From NCBI RefSeq assembly GCF_037975245.1, contig NC_092561.1, positions 1,958,501 to 2,022,500 on the forward strand: DNA of 64,000 nt, given 5' to 3'. This stretch comes from Apostichopus japonicus (Eukaryota; Echinodermata; Holothuroidea; Aspidochirotida; Stichopodidae). Position numbers and translations under genes: made by a program. Below the pieces are notes generated by a model. The model did not search any database, was not told where the DNA came from, and saw only the letters and a program-made list of their open reading frames with translations. This document shows, in pieces, positions 47,213-62,631 of this stretch (position 1 is its first letter; the number at the start of each line of letters is the position of its first letter).

Positions 47213-47365
47213 ATCACAAAGTTTGTGATTGGAGTTCGCCTTCCAGTGAAGCCTGTTTACTTTTGCCTCCCATGTTTTCCTCCTATCTAGGTTTGTTGGG
47301 AATCTGAAAAGTTTTGAACCGTTTTCGGGACGATTTGAACAGCCCCACGCTGAACAGCCAGGCAT
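47213..47365 (-). CDS. THAP-domain first exon of the P-like transposon
   Basis: ATG at 47365 opens MPGCSAWGCSNRPENGSKLF, followed by RFPTNLDRRKTWEAKVNR and ending HKLCD at a strong donor, GAT/GTGAGT. The spacing (Cys4, Cys9, FRFP, RxxW, Cys50) is that of a THAP finger whose last His must come from the next exon (C-x2-H). An in-frame upstream ATG at 47443 is possible, but THAP proteins normally start MPxxC. I could not find the following exon; it may be lost or displaced by the nested element. Confidence 0.75.
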
Positions 47366-48153
47366 TTTGTGATGGCAGCGCAGATGTTGACTGCTCGAAC
47401 GTACGTTGTTGTCGATCATACGGCCAGAATTAGTTGGCCCCAAAATGGTGCCATGAGGTCACGTGATCGAAAATTCCGGGACCCGAGTTGTCGCAACTCT
47501 CTCTATATAAGGCTCTGATTACTATCTAAGCGGAGCGCCACCATCGGTTGGCGCGGAGCGTACAAGAAAATTTCTGGTTTTGATACCCCCCAGATCACCG
47601 GAAATGACACTTCTCGGGCTTGAAAATGACCAACCAAATGTACACTTTTGCCTGAGAACCAAGTATTTCTCAATTTTTTTTCCATCCATAACCTTTTTGA
47701 AGATTGTCACCAGTCACACATCATGTTCGATCTCATTGCATGTCCTATGGATCATTGCTTATGTAGGCGATTCTACGTCACAGCCCACAATATCCGAAAG
47801 CCCCACTTTTCAAGGTTTTAAGCCCATTATTTGTTGAGAATTTGAAAATTCACATTTCTCGTGAATAAAAATCACTTCAAAACATACCCATAATGTTGCA
47901 CAAAATTCAATCTATGGACAACCAATAGGGAAAAACCTCCTTCAACCCCTAATAGACAGGTACAAATTGCACGAGTAGAGGAAAGTATGATGAAGAATGT
48001 TGGTCAGGAAATTTTCGAAAATTCAGACACAGTTAATTTATTGGTGTACAAATATTAAAACCTCTTATTATGGCTATTATAAAACTTCGTTGAAGGAAAT
48101 GAAAAATAGCAGATATTTCCGATATCAGGTATATCGAAACCGAACACTACACA

Positions 48154-48588
48154 CATAGGCGTAGGTCCCGTAGGAGGCGGGGCTGCAGCCCCACCCCCCG
48201 CCCCGCAACCAATTTTTTCCCATTTTTTTCGGGCACCTACTGAGAGAAAAATAAATAGCAATGAATAGTTTAAAAATTATCTCCTTGGTAATTAAAATAA
48301 AGTTCTAAGATTGGCCGACATTACTACTGTAAAAGAGAGTTTGACATAAATGGATCTGTATGCTTTTTCTCCATCTACATAAGACATTTGGTTGTTTACA
48401 TTAGCATCCGGCGGTATACTGTGCTACTTTCACGGACCGTAAGGTACACGATGCCATGCAATGTAATGACCGATGCTTGCTTATATGATATTGGCATCGA
48501 TATGTTGAACGCGCGAAAAGCGCGCGAAAACTTTTGGCTTTTTTTCGGGCAAGTCGTTACAGCCAAATCCAATTGGGCTACACCTTCG
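48154..48588. mobile_element. hAT-like MITE, 435 bp
   Basis: Left end CATAGGCGTAGGTCC and right end, reversed, CGAAGGTGTAGCCC (imperfect), with a perfect 8-bp target-site duplication ACTACACA at 48146-48153 and 48589-48596. Left-end relatives occur at 26149. Two short ORFs on opposite strands here are not called. Confidence 0.72.
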
Positions 48589-48739
48589 ACTACACACATA
48601 GACAGTTTTTGAGGCTGTTCATCGTGGAACAGGCATTTCAATGCTCACTGATATGATGTTATATCTGCTCTTTGCTTTACAAATTCGAACAGGCGTGTAG
48701 CGAGTAATTGCCAAGGGAGGGGCGAAGCCTGTATGCAAA

Positions 48740-48870
48740 CTATCTAAGCGAAACGCCACCATGAGTTGGCGCGAAGCGTACAAGAAAAATTTTGGCCGAA
48801 AATGCCTCCCAGATCGCTGGAAATGACACTTCCCAGGCCTTGTAAGTTGCACCTAAGCATTGTCTAGTTT
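48740..48870. repeat. Fragment carrying the shared gcggagcgccacc module
   Basis: Contains ctatctaagcgaaacgccacc, ggcgcgaagcgtacaagaa and a block ending ggaaatgacacttccc. The same ordered blocks occur near 33408, 35475, 47520 and (reversed) 26900. This marks a repeat family distributed across this window; the termini differ between copies. Confidence 0.75.
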
Positions 48871-49199
48871 GAAATTACTAGCGATGTCATAAAGAAAATT
48901 TGCTCGGGGGGGGGGGGCGGTCGCCCCCTTCCCGAAATGCGTCATGTTCCCGACGACCCCGTCGAGTTCAAGACCAGCCACAGTTGGTTCCATATAGCAC
49001 AATTGTTTAAGGCGTCCATACACACACACGCGTTATGATAGACCATATATAGTATTTATATAGATACATTAGTGAGAGAGGGGAAAAAACCTCAAAAATG
49101 GAGTTGTTGGTGTAAGGGGTAGGGTGAGGCGCACACCCCCTCCGTAATCCTTGATCTGTCACTGGCTACCCTGTGTATATAATATGGATCAGCGCTTTA

Positions 49200-49380
49200 A
49201 CTATGACTGTTCCTCTTTCTCTTCCCGAAGTCTTGGCTATCTTCTACTCCCTCCCTTTCTCCTTTTTCTCTCTTTTTTCTTCTTCTTTTCCCTTCCTTTC
49301 TCTCCTCCTTTTCTTTTTTCCCCCTCCTTTTCCCTTTTTTCTTCTCTTTTTTTCTCTCCTCTTTTTCTTACCCGGGGGGC
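49200..49380. repeat. Polypyrimidine tract
   Basis: About 170 bp of almost pure C and T on the plus strand (purines mainly in the first 40 bases), followed by a GC-rich palindrome (ggggggcgcgcgccccc) near 49375-49391. The open frames across it reflect composition only. Confidence 0.85.
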
Positions 49381-49416
49381 GCGCGCCCCCAACGCCCCCC
49401 TGGATACGCACCTGTA

Positions 49417-49600
49417 TATATGTATATTAGATCCTCCTGCACGCAGGAACTCGCAAAGAAGTCATTGGCTTATCAAACCGCAAGCTGACCGAAGTCAGTC
49501 TCTTACATTCACATTTAACGTCCATGATTATGAATTGTTAATTGTCAACAACTCTGTAACTGGACAACATACATTATTCTGGGAGTGACTCGAACCGGGG
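49417..49600 (-). mobile_element. tRNA-derived SINE, head-truncated copy ending in a hairpin
   Basis: Body and tail as in the copy at 35878. The tRNA-like head is cut after box B and is joined to an inverted copy of the same box B segment, forming a near-perfect hairpin at 49581-49638 (arms gggagtgactcgaaccggggacctt and its inverse, loop about 9 bases). Confidence 0.85.
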
Positions 49601-49643
49601 ACCTTATGATTGAAAGGTCCCCGGTTCGAGCCACTCCCACCTA

Positions 49644-55247
<5,604 letters not shown>

Positions 55248-55891
55248 CCATCAGTGTAAACACTGGAGGGATCAGAAAGCTTCTCTCTTTGTACAGTATA
55301 TTTGCGATATTGGGCAAATGAGGAGACTGCATTTAGCATATTGGACTATGAAAGTTGAGCTATAGAAATATTCCCAACTTTTGCAGTACGAAAAGTTTCA
55401 ATTGTTGCCGGCCTTAACCCCATGAAGGATCCTATGTGGAACTCAGAATATGGTTTTGCACGCACTGGATTTTCACACCAAATTGAAGCCATCTACAAAT
55501 GTTCCAATATGGGAGTGATTTTAAAGCTATTTAGTGAAGTGACCATTGTACGTCTGTCATGTGACTAGCATAATGTGCATTCGTGATCATACAGTCATGT
55601 CATGTGTTCACTGTGTGATCTTCTTGTGGATTTTTAGTTGCAAACTTTAACAATGCCAAGTTACCCCAGGAACAGTTTGGGAAGGATGATAGGGTAAGGA
55701 TGGGGAGGGGTGGTGGGTTAGGGGTTTTGTGAGACGTGGGGAATAGACATTTTCCATTGTTTAGACAGATTTTATGTTGCTTAAGTTATAGAATAACACC
55801 CCATAGGAATTGAAGTACCAATTCTTTGTTGTGTAAAAAGAATGATTCTTGTGATCAGATCAATTTCCATTATCCATTCCGTGGAGACAGA

Positions 55892-55897
55892 AATAAA
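55892..55897 (+). terminator. PSMA1: PSMA1 polyadenylation signal AATAAA
   Basis: AATAAA 645 bases downstream of the PSMA1 stop codon, followed by a T-rich stretch. It is the first perfect hexamer I see after the stop with a T-rich stretch behind it. The cleavage site is inferred at about 55910-55920. Confidence 0.65.
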
Positions 55898-55919
55898 TGT
55901 TTTTGAATTTTGACAACAT

Positions 55920-58734
55920 TCATATTTATTGTACTGTTTTTTTATATCTGGAATCTATGCGATGGTGATGGTGTGTATGAAACACCGTAACTCATAACTA
56001 ATGGTAGGTTAACTTATACCTGGTACGTGGGATCCCTTTTATTGAGTTCAAGAACCCTGTTGTTTGCTGTGAGGTTCAATGTTCATTTGGGGTCAAAGTT
56101 GTAAACAAGATAAATAAAAAAGTACATCTTTGTTGAACTCAAATATGGTATTCAGATCCAGCTTGGGAAGTACAGGAACCCTTTTGAAATTGTTACCTCT
56201 CAATTTTTAGCAGGAATCCAGTTCACTTAACATGATGGTCGACCAGGGTTAGCTATATGATCAACTATAATGCAATAGCATTAAACAGAGGCAAATTATT
56301 CACTTTTTGTGTTTACATGTGAAGTTTCGCTGAGGGTCAAACTGCATTTTGCCTTAATTCTTATGGTTGTGAGCCAGAAGGAATACATTGGACATCTGTG
56401 GACCAAGTTATCTCTCGGGAAGGATAAAACATATACCAACAAACAGACACACACAAAAAGGACAAATAATGACACATAGAAAATATTTATTCAAGCTGCA
56501 TGTGTATTTATCAAATTATGTGCATTATTCTCTTCTTAAAGTTCCTTATCAACCTCTTAATGTGTCTCGAACTCATCGATTATAAAATCAAAAGACATCA
56601 AACAAACCAAGCAAATTATAAAGACAGAAAGCTCAAGAACGCTCTCAATCCATCATACACACGCGTAATGGCTGTGCTTGCTGTTATCCTATGGCGATTC
56701 AAATTTGAATAGCGAGTTGAATCATGTGCTGAATCCAGTCTGTGCGATCCTAAACTCTACAAATATAAATTTAAGTAAACACTACACATTTATGCAAATT
56801 ACCTTTATTAGTCATGTAAATATAATGTAAGCGTACAGGTCCATGTGACCGGGCTGGTGATGTCGGCTCAATGTAAGAACAATATCTGAGTAACATATTA
56901 AATAAAAAATAGTATTTCATGTTTAACTGAACTTTTCCCGTGCGTACCAGTGCGCTACTTTTGAGATAGAAGCTGTGCAAATGTAACGGTTGCTTTTATA
57001 TTAGCTAGTTTTAGAACCAGTTTTTTTTTCTGAAACTACATACATAACATAATAAGAACCCACCATATTTATGTACAGCTACTATTAACGGGAGAGTATA
57101 AATTTTCCCGATATGGCTCGAGTCCTATTCGCAATACCAGGGAGGTAGCGCTATACTTCCTTGGAAATACTTTCCATTATAATAGAAGAAAGTGAATATA
57201 CATAAAAATGGCTAAAATATACTTCAGCAGGTTACAATTGTAAAAAGTGCAGGACGGTCCGTCTGAGAATAGAAATATTTCACGTTCGCTAATTGAAGAC
57301 AAACGTTGAAAGCATATAGTTAGGCTAAACATATATAGTTGCTATAGGACTAACAACTCCCTGGTTACCAGCCTATATGCACTGGTTTGCCTCCTAAAAG
57401 TGAATGCCTAACAGTATTGGCGTTAAACATATGCTTGGATGCAATATAATGGTCACTCGTGCTGAAATGTCAAGAATATGAAACATAAAAACTCAGGTCA
57501 GAAAAAGGTAAAACATGCATTTATTGCCACAATGTTGCGTGTTTACCTCATATATAACTTAAATATGCCCCAGAATGCACCACTTTCCAAGTCGAAAAGT
57601 TTGATGTTTTTTTTTTTTAATTCTGGGGTGGATCCAAAGACCCCCTCCACTCCTAAATACCCCTCTTTCTTGCTAATCCTGGATCCACTCGTGTCTTCTA
57701 TGGCATATCGGTATTGACTCAAATCACAAGAGCAGTTCAGTAGTACAGAATTGACTGCAACACATACCCACGGATTTCCCTTATTCATATTACGTGTTGA
57801 ACTGCAAAACATGAGAAATGACTTCAACATGCACATACCCACGGACTTACCTTATTCGTATAATGTGTTGCACTGCAAACATGATAATTGACTTCAACAT
57901 GCACATACCCACGGATTTCCCTTATTCATACGAGGTTCTTTTGGGTCCTCTGTCTTATTACGAGTGAAAAACGCAAACTGCAATTTCGAAGTATACCGTA
58001 CACAAAGGAACAAAAATATAAAATACCAGCATGTTATTTCAGAACTTATACAAATGCATTTTATGCACAAATTGTATGCATGATGATATGCAAAATATAC
58101 AAATCATACCCGTTATTTTCCATTATATACACAATTAACAATTAAATAGTTTTAAAAAATCTAGACTGATCAATTCACCAAATCTAATCTAACATTGAGC
58201 CTGGTACATATATCCTTTCGTTTATTAAACCGAAGAACAGTGTCAAGATATTATGCGGGTAGATATAGAAGCCCGTCTGTATACTCCACCCCACCCCTCT
58301 CTTCCCCTTCTCGCATTACCCGCCTAACTTTCCCGCCCCCCAACCGCCCGCCCCAAAAGCAACGTTTGTTAAGAATCATTGAACCGCAGGTCTGTCATCA
58401 ATACATCTCCCAATCAACGGTTTATACATTCATATTCAAAATAAGGGAGCGGAGAGGGACGGACGGAGAGGAGGTGCAGGGGATCTGCCACAGGCCCTCA
58501 CAGTACCACCCCCACCCGCCTTTCTCTGCTTGGAAGACTGTGATAAATTGACACTTTCTGTGTTCGGCATGATTGTTTCAACCCCTTATAGGTACTCTGA
58601 AGTGATGTGTATAATTTGACATAGGCGTTCGTTCTTTACCGTATATACCGTATAACCGTATAATAAGTTCATTTTCGGTGTCCTATTAATGACATTGCGA
58701 TTATATCGTCCTGTGATGTAGTAGCTGTCCGGTA
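55920..58734. other. Intergenic between convergent PSMA1 and the small membrane-protein gene
   Basis: No supported coding exon. Short ORFs here lack domains. A possible transposon end (ctggggtggatccaaagacc ... atcctggatccact) lies at about 57622-57690. TTTATT at 58221-58226 (AATAAA on the minus strand) could be the poly(A) signal of the gene at 58735. Confidence 0.5.
57760..57935. repeat. Tandem repeat of about 70 bp, 2.5 copies
   Basis: Unit cacatacccacggatttccc ... cttattcatattacgtgttg ... gacttcaacatg repeated at about 57762, 57833 and 57901, with small changes. Confidence 0.85.
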
Positions 58735-58916
58735 TTACTTTGCTGCCACTGGCCTTCTATGTTCATCTTGAAGGGTGCCGATACGATTCATATACTCATA
58801 ATCGTCACTATACTGACGCACAAAGAAACCGTGGACGAAAATTCCCAAACCGACAAAGAAGACAATACCACCGAACAGTGCAGCCCAGATGGCCGCTTTT
58901 TCCTCTCTCTTGAGTC
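58735..58916 (-). CDS. Small membrane protein, exon 2 (TM and cytoplasmic tail)
   Basis: 182 bp including the stop. It encodes LKREEKAAIWAALFGGIVFF, the rest of the membrane span, and a tail containing VRQYSDDYEYMNRIGT. The charged KREEK before the span and the Arg after it give weak topology signals; the signal peptide decides for type I. Confidence 0.72.
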
Positions 58917-60394
58917 CTGAAAGGACAAAGTACAAATCAAGGAAAAGGTTGGGAAATATAAAAATAACGTCATTATATAAAATATCATCAGTTATGGTAT
59001 TGAACAACAATTCTCTGAAAGTCATTGTTAATAAACAATCAGAAGAGACTGCGCATGCGTAGTACTGATTGATATGCCCCAGCTGGAGTATGCGCGAATA
59101 ACACTTCAGTGCGATATGAGTGTTTAAATTTGAAATGAAATAGGGCTACAAGTATGAAGTTTATAAATGACCAAAACCCTGTTTATGATATATGAGACAA
59201 ATCCTGACAGCTGAGAATTGAAACCAAGCAACCATATTTTGTTTATGAAACAAATCTCTAAGCAAAGACTGTTCTGTTTGGGAGATATTGAATGTCATAT
59301 AGAGGCAAAATTGGAAGCGAAAACCCCACACTTTCCATTTTCATAAATGCAAGGTGAATAGAAACAGTGTTGATCATAAAACCAATACTAGTATTAGGTC
59401 ATTTTTAAGAAGTTCGATATCTTAGACTTAGTACTTACAAAACCCATCTCTAAGAATGACAGGATGGAAGTAATAACAGCAATAATATTATTGAGGATTT
59501 ATAAAGCCAATACATATCCACCGATAACGGTGCTCAAAGCACATCACAATATTATTGCCCTGGTCAACGATAACCTGTGAAACATAGAGACAATCCCTCC
59601 ACATGACAGCAGCTAAACAGCGCCCAACTGGCAGTTTTAACATACAGGTCCCCATTTATACACCTGGGTGAAGAGAGGCAATGGAGACAAAGTGCCTTGC
59701 CCAAGAAAACAACCGAATGATCTGACCCGAGGACTCGAACCAGCAAACCTTAGATCACAAGTCCAATGCCTTAACCACATGACCACAACTATCTTAAAAA
59801 CTTCCTTGTGAAATTGTAAATAAAAACAACCATTCCCCCAAGAAATTCTAGCATATTCAGGAGCATTAATGATAATGTTTAAGGGAGACTTTCCGCTATC
59901 AAAATATTCTACCTTGAATTATGATAGAGTCTTGTTCCAGTGTTTTGATTGCCTTCATTATGATATTCAATTTTTCTTATATCGTTTGACTGCACTCATT
60001 AATATCGCGACACTGTCAAAGTATACGTCTTTAAGCAAGAATTAATATAAAAAAATCTAAAAGCTGAATAATTCAATTCAATAATTCCATCTAATGTACC
60101 AAATTAGAAACCATGGAGCGCACATTTCGCCATTGAATCTCATACCTTCATCAATCGGATATTAGCCTGCCCCACCCCTTCCCCGCACTCACTTCTGGAA
60201 TTATGTGCATGCCACTGACACACACATACACACACCAACACACACAAAATATCCACGGAAACAACAAAACCCTCACCTTTATGAACTTTAAGGTCAGGAC
60301 TCGTTGAGTTTGTTTCCATAGATGACGTCACAGTAATTACAATGCAAAGAACACATATGTAGCAATAAATAGTTGAAAGACGAATGGACTTCAT
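58735..60394 (-). CDS. Small single-pass membrane protein with signal peptide, 99 residues, unrecognised
   Basis: Two exons: 60394-60277 (39 codons plus one base, donor CATAAAG/GTGAGG) and 58916-58735 (acceptor ttgtcctttcag, stop TAA at 58735-58737). The joint restores a Gly codon. The first exon encodes MKSIRLSTIYCYICVLCIVI then a TVTSS-type cleavage region, so residues about 1-25 look like a signal peptide. A short ectodomain with one N-glycosylation site (NST) follows, then KREEKAAIW. Residues about 48-69 (AALFGGIVFFVGLGIFVHGF) form a GxxxG-containing transmembrane segment, followed by a 30-residue polar tail with a tyrosine-rich stretch (YSDDYEYM). This predicts a type I protein at the cell surface or in the secretory pathway. 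I do not recognise the family. Both exons are short, so the call rests on the signal/TM layout and exact splicing. Confidence 0.7.
59463..59795 (-). mobile_element. tRNA-derived SINE with a conserved-core-like 3' part
   Basis: Minus strand: gttgtggtcatgtggttaag then ctggttcgagtcctcgggtc give boxes A and B of a tRNA-like head. Then comes the word ttgggcaaggcactttgtct and a 3' part with gctttgagcaccgttatcgg ... ggctttataaatcctcaataa. This layout resembles the widespread metazoan SINE class with a ttgagcac...tataaat core. It lies in the intron of the small membrane-protein gene. Confidence 0.7.
60277..60394 (-). CDS. Small membrane protein, exon 1 (signal peptide)
   Basis: ATG at 60394 (context ctcaaaATGA), a basic start (KSIR), a hydrophobic core (YCYICVLCIVIT) and a small-residue cleavage region. 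It ends LKVHK/G. Upstream untranslated exons are possible but not seen. Confidence 0.68.
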
Positions 60395-62005
60395 TTTGAG
60401 TAATGTGAACGCAGTTCTGTGTAAAACATAGAGAGAATAGGTGGAAGATTAGGCCAGTGATACATTTATATGAATATTTTTTTTTATCATTTATATAACT
60501 TTGCTAGAGAAGTATATCAAGAAAAGGGTTAGGGATGATTCTGTAGGTGGCAACATATGCAGATTAACCTCAGACGAATAACCAACATTTGTAAATTAAC
60601 CTCAAACGAAGTGACCAAAAGATTGATTGTATGATTGAAGATATATTCTCTATATTGAAATTTCAAACTGCATAATAATTGTTTCAACATTAGAATATTA
60701 CTGTCAAATATTTGCCGTTTCTCCTTCCCGCTCAAGCCTCTCATTAGCCGTGGTGAAAATATTTTATTTAACGCTAGGCTGGAACAGTCTAACAACTATA
60801 CATATGGCTGGAATGATTGAAAACGCCGCGATTTATTTCTGAAGGCAGTATGACGGAAGTGAGTGTAATGATATGGGGGATTCAATATGTACAATGCACA
60901 TGTCAACACCAAAAGGTGTCGTTATAACTCGTTATGCACAGAATAATACCAGTAAAACGTCCTAATTGGTATATGAAACGAAAGAAAGGCAGTCTAACAA
61001 TTGATAATTCGGCCTGACTTTAGAATCCTGCAATGAAAAACAGGCAATGTAGGCATAGAAACATTCTCCATGCAAATCCTATAACTCGACGATAGCGTTT
61101 TACATCAGTCTCGCCTCGAACACTAGAATAATATGCGCGCGAAAAGAAAACAGTTCAGACTTTTGAAGGTTGTCGAGGTTTACTCACTACATATGCTTGC
61201 CATTCTTACCAATTTGTCCTCGTATGCTCAAATCTTTACAATTAATAATACATCACAGAAGCAGGCTTCTGCCGGGCCCCTCCACCCCCCCCCCCGACAC
61301 CATCCACGATCAACATCTATAGGCTATTAATTAAACCTATCGAGTTGTGTTGCTACGTGCTACGGTAAGCTGGCGATCGATACCAACTTCATATTACGGG
61401 GATAAGATCTATGCAAAAGGAACGTGAAGTGTATTCACAAATTCAGGCCCCCGCTTCTGATTCCATTGTTATATGGACCTCAGGGTCCTTTGTCCCGTCT
61501 TGACAACCAATCCCGCCAGTAAAAACAATTAACGTGCTAATATTGACTTCTGTACGTAACTATGGAATTTCTGATTTATACCCAAAACATATCAGTTATA
61601 ACGAATAGCCTATATACCATAACAGGCCCAAATAACATATAAATAGTTAATATATAAAAAGAAGATTAAGAAATGGCTAGTTAATATTGATTTCCCTGTG
61701 CGACATTTACGTCGAAATATCAGCTACATTAATTTAGTTATTGTAAATCTTTATTCTAAAAATGGCTTTCTCATATCAACGATGGCATAACCGTCGAATA
61801 TGTAATGTGTGTATTAATATACATAGGCCTAAGTGTTTATCATTCTGATAGATCTATTTGAAAACAACAACAGACGTTTGTCCGCTAACGAAAAAATGTC
61901 GGAATTATCCTTCAAGAGTTAAGCTATTAGCGATAGTTTAATCAGTTAAAATAAGGGAAAACGATTAATACTAACCTTAGAAAACGTCTTTCAACATTCC
62001 TTCCG
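60395..62005. other. Upstream of the small membrane-protein gene, no gene seen
   Basis: AT-rich sequence without supported coding exons. A short C run lies near 61286. It may contain the promoter or untranslated exons of the minus-strand gene at 60394. Confidence 0.45.
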
Positions 62006-62314
62006 CTATCGCGTCTTTTTAAATGGTTTCACCCTGAAAAATACCCAATAGTACAATATGAATGCTGCAATTACTTGAATCATCGTAGTACCTAAATTGA
62101 CGCAATTCGTCCACAATATCGCATACACGATATTCAAAGCTCCCTCAGTATTTTTTGCACGCAAGCTTATACTACTCAAATAGCGCATCTCTGTTACACA
62201 CAGGTTCGTCATATACACGTTACCGTTTGTAACATCGATTGATGACGTCATCGAGTGTGTGCGATGTATTGTGCTTTGTAGATGTAATGAATGGTCATTG
62301 TACGCTGTTTGCAT
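62006..62314 (-). CDS. Speculative ORF with one hydrophobic segment
   Basis: A 102-codon open frame on the minus strand. From an internal Met it reads MTSSIDVTNGNVYMTNLCVT, and near its end is a 20-residue hydrophobic segment (TTMIQVIAAFILYYWVFFRV) with a basic C-terminus (KPFKKTR). Polarity and the positive-inside end would suit a tail-anchored or partial multi-pass protein. There is no family match, no splice support, and another frame is open on the same strand (62248-62631). It could be chance. Confidence 0.25.
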   Translation of the reverse strand: MQTAYNDHSLHLQSTIHRTHSMTSSIDVTNGNVYMTNLCVTEMRYLSSISLRAKNTEGALNIVYAILWTNCVNLGTTMIQVIAAFILYYWVFFRVKPFKKTR

Positions 62315-62631
62315 GATTGAACAAGATATAAAGAGTGCGGGGGAATAGAAGGAATGCCGGGTTCTTCAGATACTTTATTCCTACTTGAAAATAAGCCAAG
62401 TGGATCGTTTAGCTCGGAAACCTGATAGAACTTGAAGAACGTACTGTACTGGTGGTACTTGCTAGAATTATTGCTTAAAAGTTTCAAAAGTACTCCCCCT
62501 GTATGTATAGATTCTGACGTACTTTCATTATTTTTCTTAGTCATAGAGAAGTATTTAATTAGGAAATTAGATGTCTTACAGACTGACGAAACTTCAACAA
62601 TGAACCCAACTAGAACTGCATTTGTTTTCAA

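Larger units (their letters stand above)
44234..47517 (-). mobile_element. P-element-like DNA transposon with THAP exon, 3,284 bp
   Basis: Perfect 32-bp terminal inverted repeats starting CAGAGCCTTATATAGAGAGA, plus a subterminal inverted repeat (ccattttggggccaa) on both sides. A perfect 8-bp target-site duplication ATTACTAT flanks it (44226-44233 and 47518-47525). One THAP exon reads inward from the right end. Inverted repeats of about 31 bp, an 8-bp duplication and a THAP N-terminus are the known profile of P elements; hAT elements share the duplication length but not the THAP domain. A 656-bp element is nested at 46485-47140. The left half shows no recognisable RNase-H-like transposase core. 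Confidence 0.85.

Noticed and set aside
44177-49405. One 5.2-kb composite transposon bounded by CAGGYGCGTATCCAGG ends
   Set aside because: The ends match well but I could not find a matching target-site duplication, and a SINE tail adjoins the right end; kept only as a fragment note.
49151-49588. 145-codon Phe/Ser-rich ORF on the plus strand, hydrophobic by composition
   Set aside because: The polypyrimidine tract gives long runs of Phe, Ser, Leu and Pro; the 3' part runs into a SINE.
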